From: Chara braunii
Lineage: Eukaryota; Streptophyta; Charophyceae; Charales; Characeae
Reading direction: 5' to 3'
Assembly: GCA_003427395.1 (NCBI GenBank)
Contig: BFEA01000235.1
Span: forward strand, 849,281-881,043
Length of the DNA stretch: 31,763 nucleotides
The position numbers and the translations under genes were made by a program. Positions within the stretch are counted from its first letter, which is position 1. Every line of letters begins with the position of its first letter. The notes beneath the pieces are model-generated. The model saw nothing but the letters and a program-made list of their open reading frames with translations, did not search any database and had not been told where the DNA came from. Shown here in pieces: positions 20,380-28,759 of this stretch.

Positions 20380-20770
20380 GCCGTCCTCGGGGCCGAAGGA
20401 AGTTTCCTTGGGGGTGTGCAAGGAGACGTCGCCCGAGGTCATTTCCTTCGAACGATGTCAGACAAGAAAAAAGAAAAGAAAAAAAAAAAATCAAATGTGT
20501 TTGAGGCCTTCAGCCAATAGGGTTCCGCCACAATCCAGATTCTCGGTTGTATCGTCTCTCTACCCATGTGCCCACTCCTCTCCGTGAAACGCGGATTCCT
20601 TTTGCCCAAGGGACCTCGTGAGTTCCCTTGGGCAAAACGAAGAAATGGCTGGGGAATCCTCGGAGCCCAAGGAATTTCCTTCAGAGCGTTTCCCGACTGC
20701 ATCCCCGAGGATGGCTGGGAGGAACAATTCCTCGGGGACTTTACACGCCCGAGGAGCCCGAGGAGTGTCG
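20380..20770. repeat. Cluster of inverted repeats (CCCAAGGGA / CCCCGAGGA words)
   Basis: At 20600-20613 and 20624-20637, TTTTGCCCAAGGGA and its perfect inverse enclose a 10-base loop. CCCCGAGGA at about 20704 pairs with TCCTCGGGG at about 20731. Further CTTGGG/CCCAAGG and CTCGGG/CCGAGGA words occur at 20385-20440 and 20665-20765. The cluster can fold in several alternative ways. It is not explained by any of the MITE families in this window. Confidence 0.75.
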
Positions 20771-20870
20771 ATAGTAATTTAGTACACGAATGAACTGATG
20801 AAATGCAGACCTGAGTTCGAACCCAAATGGAACGAGTACGCGAATGAACCGTTGAAATGCAGACATACAC
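20771..20870 (+). mobile_element. SINE-A head, partial tandem duplicate
   Basis: GTACACGAATGAACTGATGA plus AATGCAGAC is followed by a B-box-like GAGTTCGAACCC (20815-20826). A second head, GTACGCGAATGAACCGTTGA plus AATGCAGAC, then follows without a B box. No body follows. Confidence 0.55.
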
Positions 20871-21257
20871 AGAAGATTAGTCTAGTCCCCTGTGCCAAAT
20901 CCCTCGTGAGGGATGCTCGTATTCAGAAAAAAAAAAGGAAAAAAAAGGAAAAAAAAGGAAAAAATAAAGAGGTCCACGATACAATCCCACCAGAGAGTGG
21001 CGGGCCGCAGGCATCCCGCAGTCTCCATATTGGGACTGGACTGCCATCGTACAGGCCATGAGGCAGCTTTTCCGATTCCCCCTCATTTTGGGTGAAGATG
21101 TCCCGCAATAGGTAAAAAGAGTGGCGAGAGGAGGCCTCTTTCTTTTCTTTTTCCTTTTCTTTTCTTTTTTTTCATTCTTTCTTTTTTCTTTTTTTTTCTC
21201 TAAAAAAAAAAGGAATGTTTTATAGGCCAGGAACCGGGCCCAGCCTTAATGTTTCGG

Positions 21258-21648
21258 CTCCGATCTAGAAACTTGCTAATCTGGGGCTAGGTCCCACTTG
21301 CACGAATTAAGAGATACTGACCATAGATAGCAAAGATCAACGGCCAAAAAATCTCCTAAAATTTGCGCAAGTGGGACCTTGCCCCTGGTGTCAGGAGACA
21401 CTTATGGAGGATTTGCCTCTATTAAGTCCTGTGATTTGTGGGCATTATCTTTGTCAAAAAAAAAAAAAGAAAAAAAAAAGCTGCTGCACCTGTCTTGACC
21501 ATCACAGCGCTTCGATCTAGAAACTTGCTAATCTAATCTGCTGTCAGGAGACACTTATGGAGGATTTGCCTCTATTAAGTCCTGTGATTTGTGGCCATTA
21601 TCTTTGTCAAACAAAAAAAAAAAAGCTGCTGCACCTGTCTTGACCATC
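21258..21648 (+). repeat. Tandem duplication, one copy carrying a MITE
   Basis: Copy 1 (21258-21503) and copy 2 (21509-21648) share GATCTAGAAACTTGCTAATC, TGTCAGGAGACACTTATGGA, an A-rich tract, and GCTGCTGCACCTGTCTTGACC. Copy 1 is longer only because of the 101-bp element at 21284-21384. Copy 2 preserves the unoccupied site. Confidence 0.92.
21284..21384. mobile_element. 101-bp MITE, GGGCTAGG termini, CTG duplication
   Basis: GGGCTAGGTCCCACTTGC at the left and GCAAGTGGGACCTTGCCC at the right form an 18-bp inverted repeat with one mismatch. CTG flanks both sides (21281-21283 and 21385-21387). Comparison with the empty copy at about 21530-21550 shows a clean insertion. It shares termini with the 814-bp element at 3984 and the 813-bp element at 30494. 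It is best compared with PIF/Harbinger-type MITEs (G-rich ends, 3-bp duplication). Confidence 0.88.
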
Positions 21649-21858
21649 GAAGTGCAAATCCAGGGTTGCACAGTAGCGGGGCCGATGCCCTCGAGAGAAA
21701 CCGTTAAGGATGGTAACTCTCCATCTGCAGCGCTGATTGGACCTCGCTAAAGTCTGAGTAGCAATCCAACCTGCTGTCATCGTCATGACTGGGCCCCACA
21801 GGTGGTCTCAGAGAAGTCAGGCCTGCGTTTGCTTCAGTAGCCATTCTGTCCTGCTCCT

Positions 21859-22059
21859 AAATGCAGCTCCTTGAACCTCCTCCTTTTTTTTTTTTTTTTT
21901 TTTTTTTAAATGCAGCTCCTTCTGGACATCGATTAAAGTCTGAATGATACAGAGAAGCAGCTCCTTGAACCTCCTTCTTTTCTTTTCTTTTTTTTTTTTT
22001 TTTAATTTTAAATGCAGCTCCTTCTGGACATCGATTAAAGTCTGAATGATACAGAGAAG
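21859..22059 (+). repeat. Tandem duplication built on a T-tract insertion
   Basis: AAATGCAGCTCCTT occurs at 21859-21872 and 21908-21921, bracketing GAACCTCCTCC plus about 24 T. A second unit (GCAGCTCCTTGAACCTCCTT, a T-rich tract, AAATGCAGCTCCTTCTGGAC) follows to 22059. The bracketed segment looks like an A-tailed mini-retroinsertion (minus strand) whose site was later duplicated. Confidence 0.8.
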
Positions 22060-22280
22060 ATCAGCACAAGGATGGCAAATGAAAAATGAAAAAGAATCAA
22101 AAAAAAAAAAGAAAAAAAGAAAAAGGAATGGGAGCCCTCCAGGACGGTCCCACACAGATTGATTGCCATGACCTTGTCACCATGCTTCATCAGTCCCATA
22201 CACAACAACAAAATGGTCATATCCTTTTTTCGTTTCTTTTCGAAGTCGATAACCTTCTAGCAAGTAACCTCCACATAATT

Positions 22281-22302
22281 TTATTATTATTATTATTATT
22301 AT
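22281..22302 (+). repeat. (ATT)n microsatellite
   Basis: Seven ATT units followed by a T-run. Confidence 0.95.
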
Positions 22303-22437
22303 TTTTTTTACAGAATTTGTTTTGCATAGAAGCAAGTTTGAAAGAAAAGGGAAAAAAAAAAGAAGGTTGCCTGGAAAACTACAGTGAGTCTCGAAGTAGA
22401 CCACCATGTTACCTGTACGGACTCCGGAGGCTATTCC

Positions 22438-22505
22438 TTTTTTTTTGGGGGGGACAAATGCTCCCGTCTATTCGTGGGGAGCAACACGTGCTGGGAACCG
22501 GGCCC
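22438..22505 (-). mobile_element. SINE-B 3' segment with 10-bp target duplication
   Basis: AGGCTATTCC flanks a 68-bp insert perfectly (22428-22437 and 22506-22515). On the minus strand the insert reads GGGCCCGGTTCCCAGCACGT, then GTTGCTCCCCACGAATAGAC and GGGAGCATTTGTC, with C-run and A-tail next to the duplication. It is a 5'-truncated SINE-B. The precise duplication proves that the family is mobile by retroposition. Confidence 0.88.
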
Positions 22506-22658
22506 AGGCTATTCCATACAAGCAACCCGTCCCAAGTTCTCTCGTCCCCCTCAGCAGTGGCCACCTAAAACCATCGCCACAGGAGGTCCATGCCGACTCC
22601 ACGGCACTGCTGCTGTTGCGTAAAGGTCCTGTTGTGTTTGTTGGCTGCTCTATCTCAG

Positions 22659-22882
22659 GCCGACATGCCCGACTCTGCCTCAAAGCTTCTTGGTGTAGCT
22701 CAGTCTTTCCCCGAATACAACGTACGGTCATTATAGCTGTATCTAGACTGAAAGATGCCTCAAATACTCAGCTATAATGACCGAATACGTTGTATTCGGA
22801 GGAAGACTGTAGCCCAACTGGGCCTTCATGCTGCAGTGCCCACCAAGGTGATGAAGATGGCAATCACCATAGCCATAGCCAG
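22659..22882 (+). pseudogene. Likely exon split by a foldback element
   Basis: A T-rich tract ending ATCTCAG (22651-22658) makes a good 3' splice site and CCAG|GTAAGT (22882/22883) is a consensus 5' splice site. Between them lies a 105-bp inverted-repeat element (22703-22807) flanked by TGTAGCTCA and TGTAGCCCA. Disregarding the element and one duplicate, 110 bp remain and one frame is open throughout. It starts ADMPDSASKLL before the element and gives LGLHAAVPTKVMKMAITIA after it. The element brings a TAG stop near 22733. The protein was not identified. If the splice sites are real, the copy is disrupted or the element must be spliced around. Confidence 0.4.
22703..22807. mobile_element. 105-bp foldback MITE with 9-bp target duplication
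   Basis: The ends GTCTTTCCCCGAATACAACG and the inverse of GTATTCGGAGGAAGAC pair, with arms of about 40 bp around a short loop. TGTAGCTCA/TGTAGCCCA (one mismatch) flanks it. Long inverted arms with a 9-bp duplication are characteristic of Mutator-like elements, which is an inference. Relatives are at 24845-24960 and 30063-30173. Confidence 0.8.
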
Positions 22883-23138
22883 GTAAGTACCTCTGTGGGT
22901 CGCCTCAGAGGGCTCTCTAAGTTATTTTTAGACCAATGGCGGGTGTGGTCAGTGCTTTTTTTTTTCTCTCGTTAGCGGAGGAGCCTTTCGGGTTGTAGTG
23001 CACTTAATTTTTTTGGTGTTATGTGCCATCGCCATTTGTTAAGTATGTTGCCTTGTGTAACCTTCCATCGTTTTATGGATTATAATACGTTTATAATATA
23101 ATATGTATTTGTGCAAGTGTGCCGCTTCGGCGGCAGAT

Positions 23139-23495
23139 GGGTGTGTGGGGACTTGGCGCTTAACCACACAAATATGGCCAACCTTGCATCTTCTATAAAA
23201 TTGCCTATGTATATGTATACCTTGTTTTATTCATGGATGGTTTGTGGATGTTTTGTAGATGGAATCAGGAAAAAAAAAAAAAAAAAAAAAAAAAAGGAAA
23301 GGGTTTGGGGTTCTTTGACAATACACACACACACACACACACATAATGTATAAAGTATGCCAGACGGGTGTGTGTGGGCAATTGGCGCGCTTAGACACAC
23401 AAATGTGGCCAACCTTGCGTCTTCTACGATTCTGTCTATCTATACCTTTTTTGTTTTATAGATGGTTTGTGGTGATTCATGGATGGAATGAGAGT
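23139..23495 (+). repeat. Diverged tandem duplication (about 227-bp period)
   Basis: GGGTGTGTGGGGACTTGGCG, ATGGCCAACCTTGCATCTTC and GATGGTTTGTGG in 23139-23290 recur with changes in 23366-23495. The spacer carries a poly(A) tract and a (CA)n microsatellite (about 23323-23342). Confidence 0.75.
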
Positions 23496-23739
23496 GGGAA
23501 TTTGGCTTTTATATGACTTCTATAAGAAACACACCCACGTACACACACCCCCTCCTATGAAACAGTCTTGGACAGGCGTGCTTTTTGCTGTGGACTTGTG
23601 CATAGCAAGCATGACAATGCACAACACGCCCTTGCTAAGGTCTCCGTTCAGAGTCTTCAGACGGATCGATGCCGCAAGGGCTGGGAGCGTACGAGTGGTC
23701 ACTCCATTGGTTATCCATGGCTGAGCGGCTGCGTGGAGT

Positions 23740-23740
<1 letters not shown>

Positions 23741-23776
<36 letters not shown>
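23741..23776 (+). repeat. Long poly(T) tract
   Basis: About 35 uninterrupted T. No flanking duplication was seen. Frames of poly-Phe here are artefacts. Confidence 0.95.
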
Positions 23777-23779
<3 letters not shown>

Positions 23780-24518
23780 AAAGCTATATTAGTATATTCT
23801 CCTCTTATTTTCACCTCACACTACCTACCTACAACTACTTGTAATTGTAGGCATACGGGGAACCCCGTAGCAGCCAGAACCGAGTTCACGAGAGAACATG
23901 CGGGGGCTGCTCCCGACCTGCAGGTGGGCGGGATAACGGGTAGGGATCAGCCGGTAGCGGTTACGGCTGTGGCAGATCTGTTTCTCAGATTTATTTCTGT
24001 TTTAAAGTGTTTTTGTCAGGAGTTTGAAATGATCCAAGGGTATCACTAACTCTGGGTGACACACTGAGTCCTTATCCATCAGTCAAATTCATCCTGGACA
24101 GCCTGTCTGTCCAGGTTCTTCAACCTCCTCCTGATGAGTTGGGGGAAGGCGGACGAAACAGTTTGGTACCAGCATGTTTTTTTTTTTTTTTTTGTTTTTT
24201 TTTTTTTTGTGGTGTGTATAGCGAACATGACAACACACACATGCACACATACACCAGGTTTTGTCTCCTGTTTTTTTTTTTTTTTTGTCTCCTTTTCCCT
24301 AAACAGAGAGCAGCTGATGTTCTATAGCGGTATCCGCAAAGACAGTCAAATTCTTACGCGCTTTCGCGCCTTCGTGGGATTCAGACGCGAAGCGAACCAG
24401 AGTCGGTAATATATTTTACTATAATTCCCATATTTACGATCTCTTTGAATGGGTCCCACATGTGTGTAAACATTCCAAACAACTTCTAAATAGCAGCAGT
24501 TGCGAAGGGCTTAAAGCC
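23777..24518. other. Stretch without recognised gene
   Basis: Contains T-tracts at about 24177-24210 and 24271-24286. The latter is flanked by TTTTGTCTCCT on both sides (24259-24269 and 24283-24293). No protein was recognised. Confidence 0.45.
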
Positions 24519-24522
24519 TTAA

Positions 24523-24713
24523 GCCCACCAGTACACCCGGGCCTGGCGGCCTTCCACTGTGCACAAGAGTTTTTCCGAGCCACCGGCGGCGCAGTTCTTT
24601 TCTTTTTTGGCCATGGCGCCGCCAGCCATTGTGGCTCAGTAGCCCTAAGCCTCCAAAGTTTTCTTAGGTGATGAAGGATTTATCCATAAGGCTGAGGCTG
24701 TATGCTGGCGGTT
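24523..24713. mobile_element. 191-bp MITE with TTAA flanks
   Basis: The left end GCCCACCAGTACACCC follows TTAA (24519-24522). The right end GTATGCTGGCGGTT precedes TTAA (24714-24717). The ends are imperfect inverted repeats related to the ACCACCAGTA terminus. The interior (GGCGCCGCCAGCCATTGTGG, CAGTAGCC) matches 28572-28759. Confidence 0.75.
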
Positions 24714-24741
24714 TTAAGTCGTTCCTGGGCATTCGGTGGTG

Positions 24742-24960
24742 TGTATTACTTGTTCAGGCAAATGGCGAAGTCCTACCTTCTTCCCAGGAATATAGTGTAT
24801 GGTCATTCTAGCTGTGTATTACTTGTTTAGGCAAATGGCGAAGTCCTACCTTCGTCCCCGGAACATAACGTACGGTCATTCTAGCTGTATTGGGGGTATC
24901 TTTCCGTCTAAATACACAGCTATAATGACTGTAAGTTGTATTCGAGGGAAGAAGGTAGTG
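24742..24960. mobile_element. Foldback element with duplicated left arm
   Basis: Two 73-bp units (24742-24814 and 24815-24887) each carry TGTATTACTTG, AGGCAAATGGCGAAGTCC and a foldback left arm. Arm 24845-24891 pairs with 24912-24960 (CAGCTATAATGACTGTAAG, GTATTCGAGGGAAGAAGG). The duplication therefore copied flank plus arm but not the right arm. Confidence 0.75.
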
Positions 24961-25054
24961 GGTGCACCTGTAGCTGCAGTTTGGGTTTCTTTATGATAGT
25001 GCGCCCCGCAGGATGGGACAGCTCTTTATGGTCCATATCCAGCCGAGGGTTCGC

Positions 25055-25100
25055 TTTTTTTTTTTTTTTTTTTTTTTTTTTGGTGGTGGTGGTGGTGGTG
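25055..25100 (+). repeat. Poly(T) tract followed by (TGG)n
   Basis: About 27 T and then seven GGT/TGG units. Confidence 0.95.
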
Positions 25101-25299
25101 TTTTAGGAGGTAGGTGCAATGGCCCATGATTTCAATCCTGGATTTGAAAATGATGCACCTTCTTTTTTCCCTTTTTTTCCCTGCTTCGTGCGCGCCTGAG
25201 TTAGGGGGAAAAAAAAAAGACGCAAGTTTGCCAGAAAACACACCCAAAAACAAAACTTGCTTCCTCTTCGTAGCGGGACATTAGTCGGGATCTGGCCTC

Positions 25300-25336
25300 A
25301 AGTTTGTGGGGAAAAAAAAAAAAAAAAAGTTTGTGG
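25300..25336 (+). mobile_element. Bare poly(A) insertion with 10-bp duplication
   Basis: AAGTTTGTGG at 25300-25309 and 25327-25336 encloses GG plus about 15 A. Nothing resembling a SINE or LINE body is present. Confidence 0.65.
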
Positions 25337-25446
25337 ACCAGCAGGTCCCATCAGCATGCTCCTTGTTTGCTTTCGCTTCTCTTCTTTTTCTCGTCTCTCT
25401 TTTTTGTTTTTCTTTCGTCCTCTCTGTGATGCACTGTATTTTCAGT

Positions 25447-25479
25447 AAGGCTCTGAAAAAAAAAAAAAAAAAGGCTCTG
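25447..25479 (+). mobile_element. Bare poly(A) insertion with 9-bp duplication
   Basis: AAGGCTCTG at 25447-25455 and 25471-25479 encloses a pure A-run. Confidence 0.65.
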
Positions 25480-25489
25480 GAGTGAGAGG

Positions 25490-26236
25490 GTGCGTGCAAG
25501 GAAATAGGCATATTACGAGCAAAACCATGTTGCCACATCTCACAGAAGACCGACACCATCGGGCCGAAATTGAAGCAAGTTTCACTCCAAAGAGGAGCGA
25601 GCAAAGCACTGACGTCTCTTGATAATGAATGCCCTTCCAGCGCATCCAACGCCTCCAATCACCAATACAACAACAACAACAATTAGGGGGAAAAAAAAAA
25701 AAGAAAAAAAAAAAAAGGAGCTGCCACCTACAGGTGGCTGACCGGCCGAGTCTACCTCCTACAACTCCTACAAGACTAGCCTTTTTTTTTTCCTTCAAAA
25801 AAATAAACTAAAATTATAAAGCCCCTATAGCGGGCTCTGTCATAGGTGCGCCGGAACTTATGTCAGCAACAGGTCCACGTGGCATCATCGCAATGCCGCA
25901 TGCAGACTTTCATCGAACAGCCTGTCGTCATCAACACCAGGCATGTGCGTTGTCACACTGCGTCTCTTCCTTCTCCCACTCCCTGTTCCACCAAGGACCT
26001 CCGCTCCACCGGCTATGGAATGAGAAGCCTGACTATGGTTGCCGCTCTCCCTCTTCTTCTCTCGTGTTGCTGCCGCCACACAGTTTCCCCCCCTCAGGCA
26101 CAGCGCTCAGCTTCTGCTCCGGCAGCACTGCCGCATCGGCACAGTGTCTGAATGTATGAATGAGGGCGTCCTTGCCCTTTGTGCTGGCTGGAGAGGCCGA
26201 GGAGGAGGCTCTGCTGTGGCATACTGCGTAGCCACA
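25490..26236. other. Stretch without firm gene
   Basis: Mixed sequence. 25860-26160 is GC-richer, with overlapping open frames of about 100 codons (25846-26151 and 25860-26159, +) rich in Ser, Pro and His. None is recognised, and the overlap of frames suggests composition rather than coding. Confidence 0.4.
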
Positions 26237-26470
26237 CGGGCCCTGCAGGGCCCGTCCCGCACTTTCAGCCTAAAAGCCTAAAACTTAGGGCTTACAGGCC
26301 CCAGTCGTTTCAGCCTGAAAGCTGAAAAACGAGGGCCTGCAGGCCCTACTCCGTTTTCAGTCTATTTCTGGGCCTTTCCCCAGAGGCTTTCCAGCCTGAA
26401 ACGGAGGGCCATTTTCAGGCCCTCATTTGTTTCGACCTGCCCTGAGACTCAGGCACGAAAACTGGGTTTC
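26237..26470. repeat. Palindrome cluster (GGGCCTGCAGGCCC / TTTCAGCCTGAAA)
   Basis: CGGGCCCTGCAGGGCCCG (26237-26254) is an 18-bp perfect palindrome and AGGGCCTGCAGGCCCT (26332-26347) a 16-bp one. Between and after them are repeated TTTCAGCCTGAAA, CTGAAACGGAGGGCC and GGGCCTTTCCCC-like words at 20-50-bp intervals. It has the look of a degenerate self-complementary repeat. Confidence 0.75.
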
Positions 26471-26507
26471 GGAACAGGCTATTTCTGGCCTGTTCCCCAC
26501 GCCAGCT

Positions 26508-26520
26508 NNNGCAGNNGCTN
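26508..26520. other. Small N patches
   Basis: Unknown bases at 26508-26510, 26515-26516 and 26520, in a CAG/CTG-rich spot. This may mark a collapsed repeat. Confidence 0.95.
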
Positions 26521-26820
26521 CAGCTGCAGCCCCTGCCTTCCTTCGGCATTGGCAAGAGCAGCCTCCTGGACTGCTCGCACGAGTCAGCAGGCACACCCGG
26601 TAGTACATAGGAAGTTCCCATGCACTTCACGGGTAGGTAGTTGTCAGTAGGCACGAGTAGTCTTCAGGATTCGGCCGCAGCACTCAGGAGGAGCGCTGCA
26701 GTAGTCTTCAGCACCAGGCAGTAGTATTAGCGCTAGCTGTAGTCTTCAGCGCTGGGCGCTATTAGGTGGTAGATCGTGGAGTTGGGAGAGATGGCTGGCG
26801 GAGGCCAGCGGTACTTACCT

Positions 26821-27520
26821 GTGGGGCCATAGCTCCAGCTCCATCTTCGAGGTACCTGCATCAAGGCGCCAACTTCACAGGTTAGTACTGGACACAGAGA
26901 GAGAGAGAGAGAGAGTTCTTCTTCTTCCTCTTCTAAGTCCACCATCTCTCCTCACCCTCTCGCCACCTGACCTCTCAGACTACGACAGAGAGAGAAAGAG
27001 TTGTGACTTGAGACTTGACGACAATGGATCCAGACTGGACATTTGGGACTCAGACATTTAGACGAGGGACTATTTGGGCCTGTGCCGAGACTTGGTGTTG
27101 ACGACATTCCCATCTTCCCCTCCTCTTCGTCTAACCCCTCCTCCTTCGTCTGTGTATGGTTGGGGCTGGCGCAGTCTTCCTGTGTGAAGCGCCAGACCCC
27201 CTTCACACCAGATAACGATGATGATGATGTGTGTTCAGGGCTGCATTGCAATATTGATTGTTCGGATCATTAGTATCTAAGTCTTCCGCTGTGTTATCTT
27301 GTACTTTGTATTGAGAGGTCGGTTCTTGTTCTGGTCTGCACGTTGCAGTATGCAACATCTGCCCAGGCTGCGCCCTGTCCCAGTTTCCTGCGCCCTGGGC
27401 CCTTCTGGAATCTGCACGAGGCCCAGCATCTTCAACTGACTCGTGCACTAGATCTACTGGTTTGTTGCAGATGCTACACTTCTGCAGTAACCACCTTTTT
27501 GCCCCCCATCCTGATCGCAT
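26821..27520 (-). CDS. Possible multi-exon coding region, unknown protein
   Basis: Three minus-strand frames with protein-like composition follow each other. The first is 27520-27203 (105 codons, with a KCSICNKPVD pair of cysteines and acidic/Gln-rich remainder). The second is 27251-26952 (99 codons, Glu/Ser/Pro-rich, same frame as the next). The third is 26945 to about 26822 (starting MVDLEEEEEE). The last ends at CCCCACAG|GTAAGT (minus strand; plus-strand ACTTACCTGTGGGG at about 26814-26827), a consensus splice donor. A TACTAAC branch-point word lies upstream of a CAG at about 26858. No domain was identified. A plus-strand alternative overlaps at 27343-27534. Confidence 0.22.
26896..26914 (+). 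repeat. (GA)n microsatellite
   Basis: Nine AG/GA units. Confidence 0.95.
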
Positions 27521-27534
27521 TGGCCTGAACTCAG
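27471..27534 (+). CDS. Possible 64-bp exon
   Basis: GGTTTGTTGCAG (ending 27470) could be a 3' splice site and GAACTCAG|GTGAGG (27534/27535) is a good 5' splice site. Frame 0 is open across the segment (MLHFCSNHLFAPHPDRIGLN). A 61-codon frame (27343-27528) covers the same DNA in another phase. Only one strand is likely to be coding here, and neither can be confirmed. Confidence 0.2.
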
Positions 27535-27702
27535 GTGAGGATTCATTTTTGCAAGCCCACCTCCATGTGGGGCGGGCAGGGCCTTTTCCTGGCTGGCCGA
27601 GGTGCAGAATCCTCGCACAGGCTTGAAGTTGTGTAAAAAATTAAAAATCTCTTTTTTGTTTTTCTTTAACGAGGGGAATAAGGGAATGGGCTATGAGCCC
27701 AA

Positions 27703-27773
27703 GCGGGCTAGCTCAGTTGGTTGGAGCATGTAAGTGGTATTCATGAGGTCGTGGGTTCGATTCGCCACGCCGT
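27703..27773 (+). mobile_element. SINE-C, tRNA-like head, copy 1
   Basis: The A box TAGCTCAGTTGG is at 27709-27720 and the B box GGTTCGATTCG at 27754-27764, 45 bp apart as in tRNA genes. The D arm GCTC...GAGC is intact. The anticodon stem does not form and the T stem is mismatched, so it is not a functional tRNA. It is a tRNA-derived repeat head. Confidence 0.75.
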
Positions 27774-27936
27774 CCACCCCTCCTGTGATATGCTTCGGCT
27801 TAACCAGCGGAGATATTCGGCTCGGGCCTCGTGGCTGGTCGGGGGCCGCCAAGGTGCAGAATCCTTGCACAGTTTAAAAATCTTTTTTTTTGCTTTTCTT
27901 TAACAAGGGGAACAAGGGAATGGGCTATGAGCCCAA

Positions 27937-28009
27937 GGGGGCTAGCTCAGTTGGTTGGAGGATGTAAGTGGTATTCATGAGGCCATGGGTTCAATTCCCC
28001 ACGTCGGCC
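27937..28009 (+). mobile_element. SINE-C, tRNA-like head, copy 2
   Basis: The A box TAGCTCAGTTGG is at 27943-27954 and the B box GGTTCAATTCC at 27988-27998. It is the second member of the tandem pair, with GGAGG for GGAGC in the D arm. Confidence 0.75.
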
Positions 28010-28100
28010 ATTTAAATCCCCACGCCCCTCCTGTGATATGCTTCGGCTTCACCAGCAGAGGTATTCGGCTTGGGCCTCCTGGCTGGTTGGGGAAGTGGTG

Positions 28101-28429
28101 ATTGGTCTTCCCAGCCTGCGCCAGGTGTTAGGAACCAGGGTGCTGCTCCCCGCACAGAGCAGAGGTGGTAGCCTTAGACCCATATAACCCTGTGGTTGCT
28201 TCGGCTGTTAGTGACTGCATGTAGGTAGGTAGGTAATGGGAGATATATTGAGAGAAGAATATAGGTTAGTGTTTAAATGAAAAAAAGAAGGGGATGGGCT
28301 ATGGTCCTGGATGGAGGTCAGCTTGCAGTTGTGGAAATTTCATTTTTCCTGGTGTTAATTCGCCACTAGCTCTTCACAGTGTTGGGAAAAGTGGGAACAT
28401 AGCCTACACCGCATTCTTTGGGGACCAGG
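28101..28429. other. Stretch without recognised gene
   Basis: Only a short (TAGG)n run near 28223-28234 stands out. Confidence 0.4.
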
Positions 28430-28571
28430 CCTGACGAAGGCTGCTGTTGATAAATGTCATCGGCGGCTGCTGTTTTGTTTCGGCCTCGGAAACGAGTGGG
28501 GGCGGGGACCCTCCCCGCGGCCGATGTATGTGAAAGAGAGTGGTCCTTTAAGGCCTGAAGGAAGGTCTTAA

Positions 28572-28759
28572 GTCACCAGTAGACCCGGGGCTGGAGGCGC
28601 TGCACTGTGCGCCAAGCTTTTCTGAACCGCCCCCGGTGCACGTCTTTTCCGTCTTGGCTGGCACCACCAGCCATTGTGGTGCAGTAGCCGCGAGCCACAA
28701 AAAAATCACGATTTGGCAACCCGCCATTTTTGTCAGGGCTGGGGCTATGTACTGGCGGT
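28572..28759. mobile_element. 188-bp MITE, TTAA/TGAA flanks
   Basis: The left end GTCACCAGTAGACCC follows TTAA (28568-28571). The right end TATGTACTGGCGGT precedes TGAA (28760-28763). The interior GGCTGGCACCACCAGCCATT, TGTGGTGCAGTAGCC matches 24523-24713. The flanks differ by one base, so either the duplication has mutated or the ends were joined by rearrangement. Confidence 0.7.

Larger units (their letters stand above)
27600..28100 (+). repeat. Tandem pair of 252-bp SINE-containing units
   Basis: AGGTGCAGAATCC begins at 27600 and again at 27852. Both units then carry an A/T-rich tract, GGGAATGGGCTATGAGCCC, a tRNA-like head, CCCCTCCTGTGATATGCTTC and CGGCTTnACCAGC. The period is 252 bp with limited divergence. 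Confidence 0.9.

Noticed and set aside
22086-22568. 160-codon plus-strand frame
   Set aside because: Low-complexity Lys and Leu runs from A/T tracts, and it crosses the SINE-B insertion with its target duplication.
27703-27773. Functional tRNA gene
   Set aside because: A and B boxes are present but the anticodon stem cannot pair and the T stem has mismatches; tRNA-derived repeat instead.
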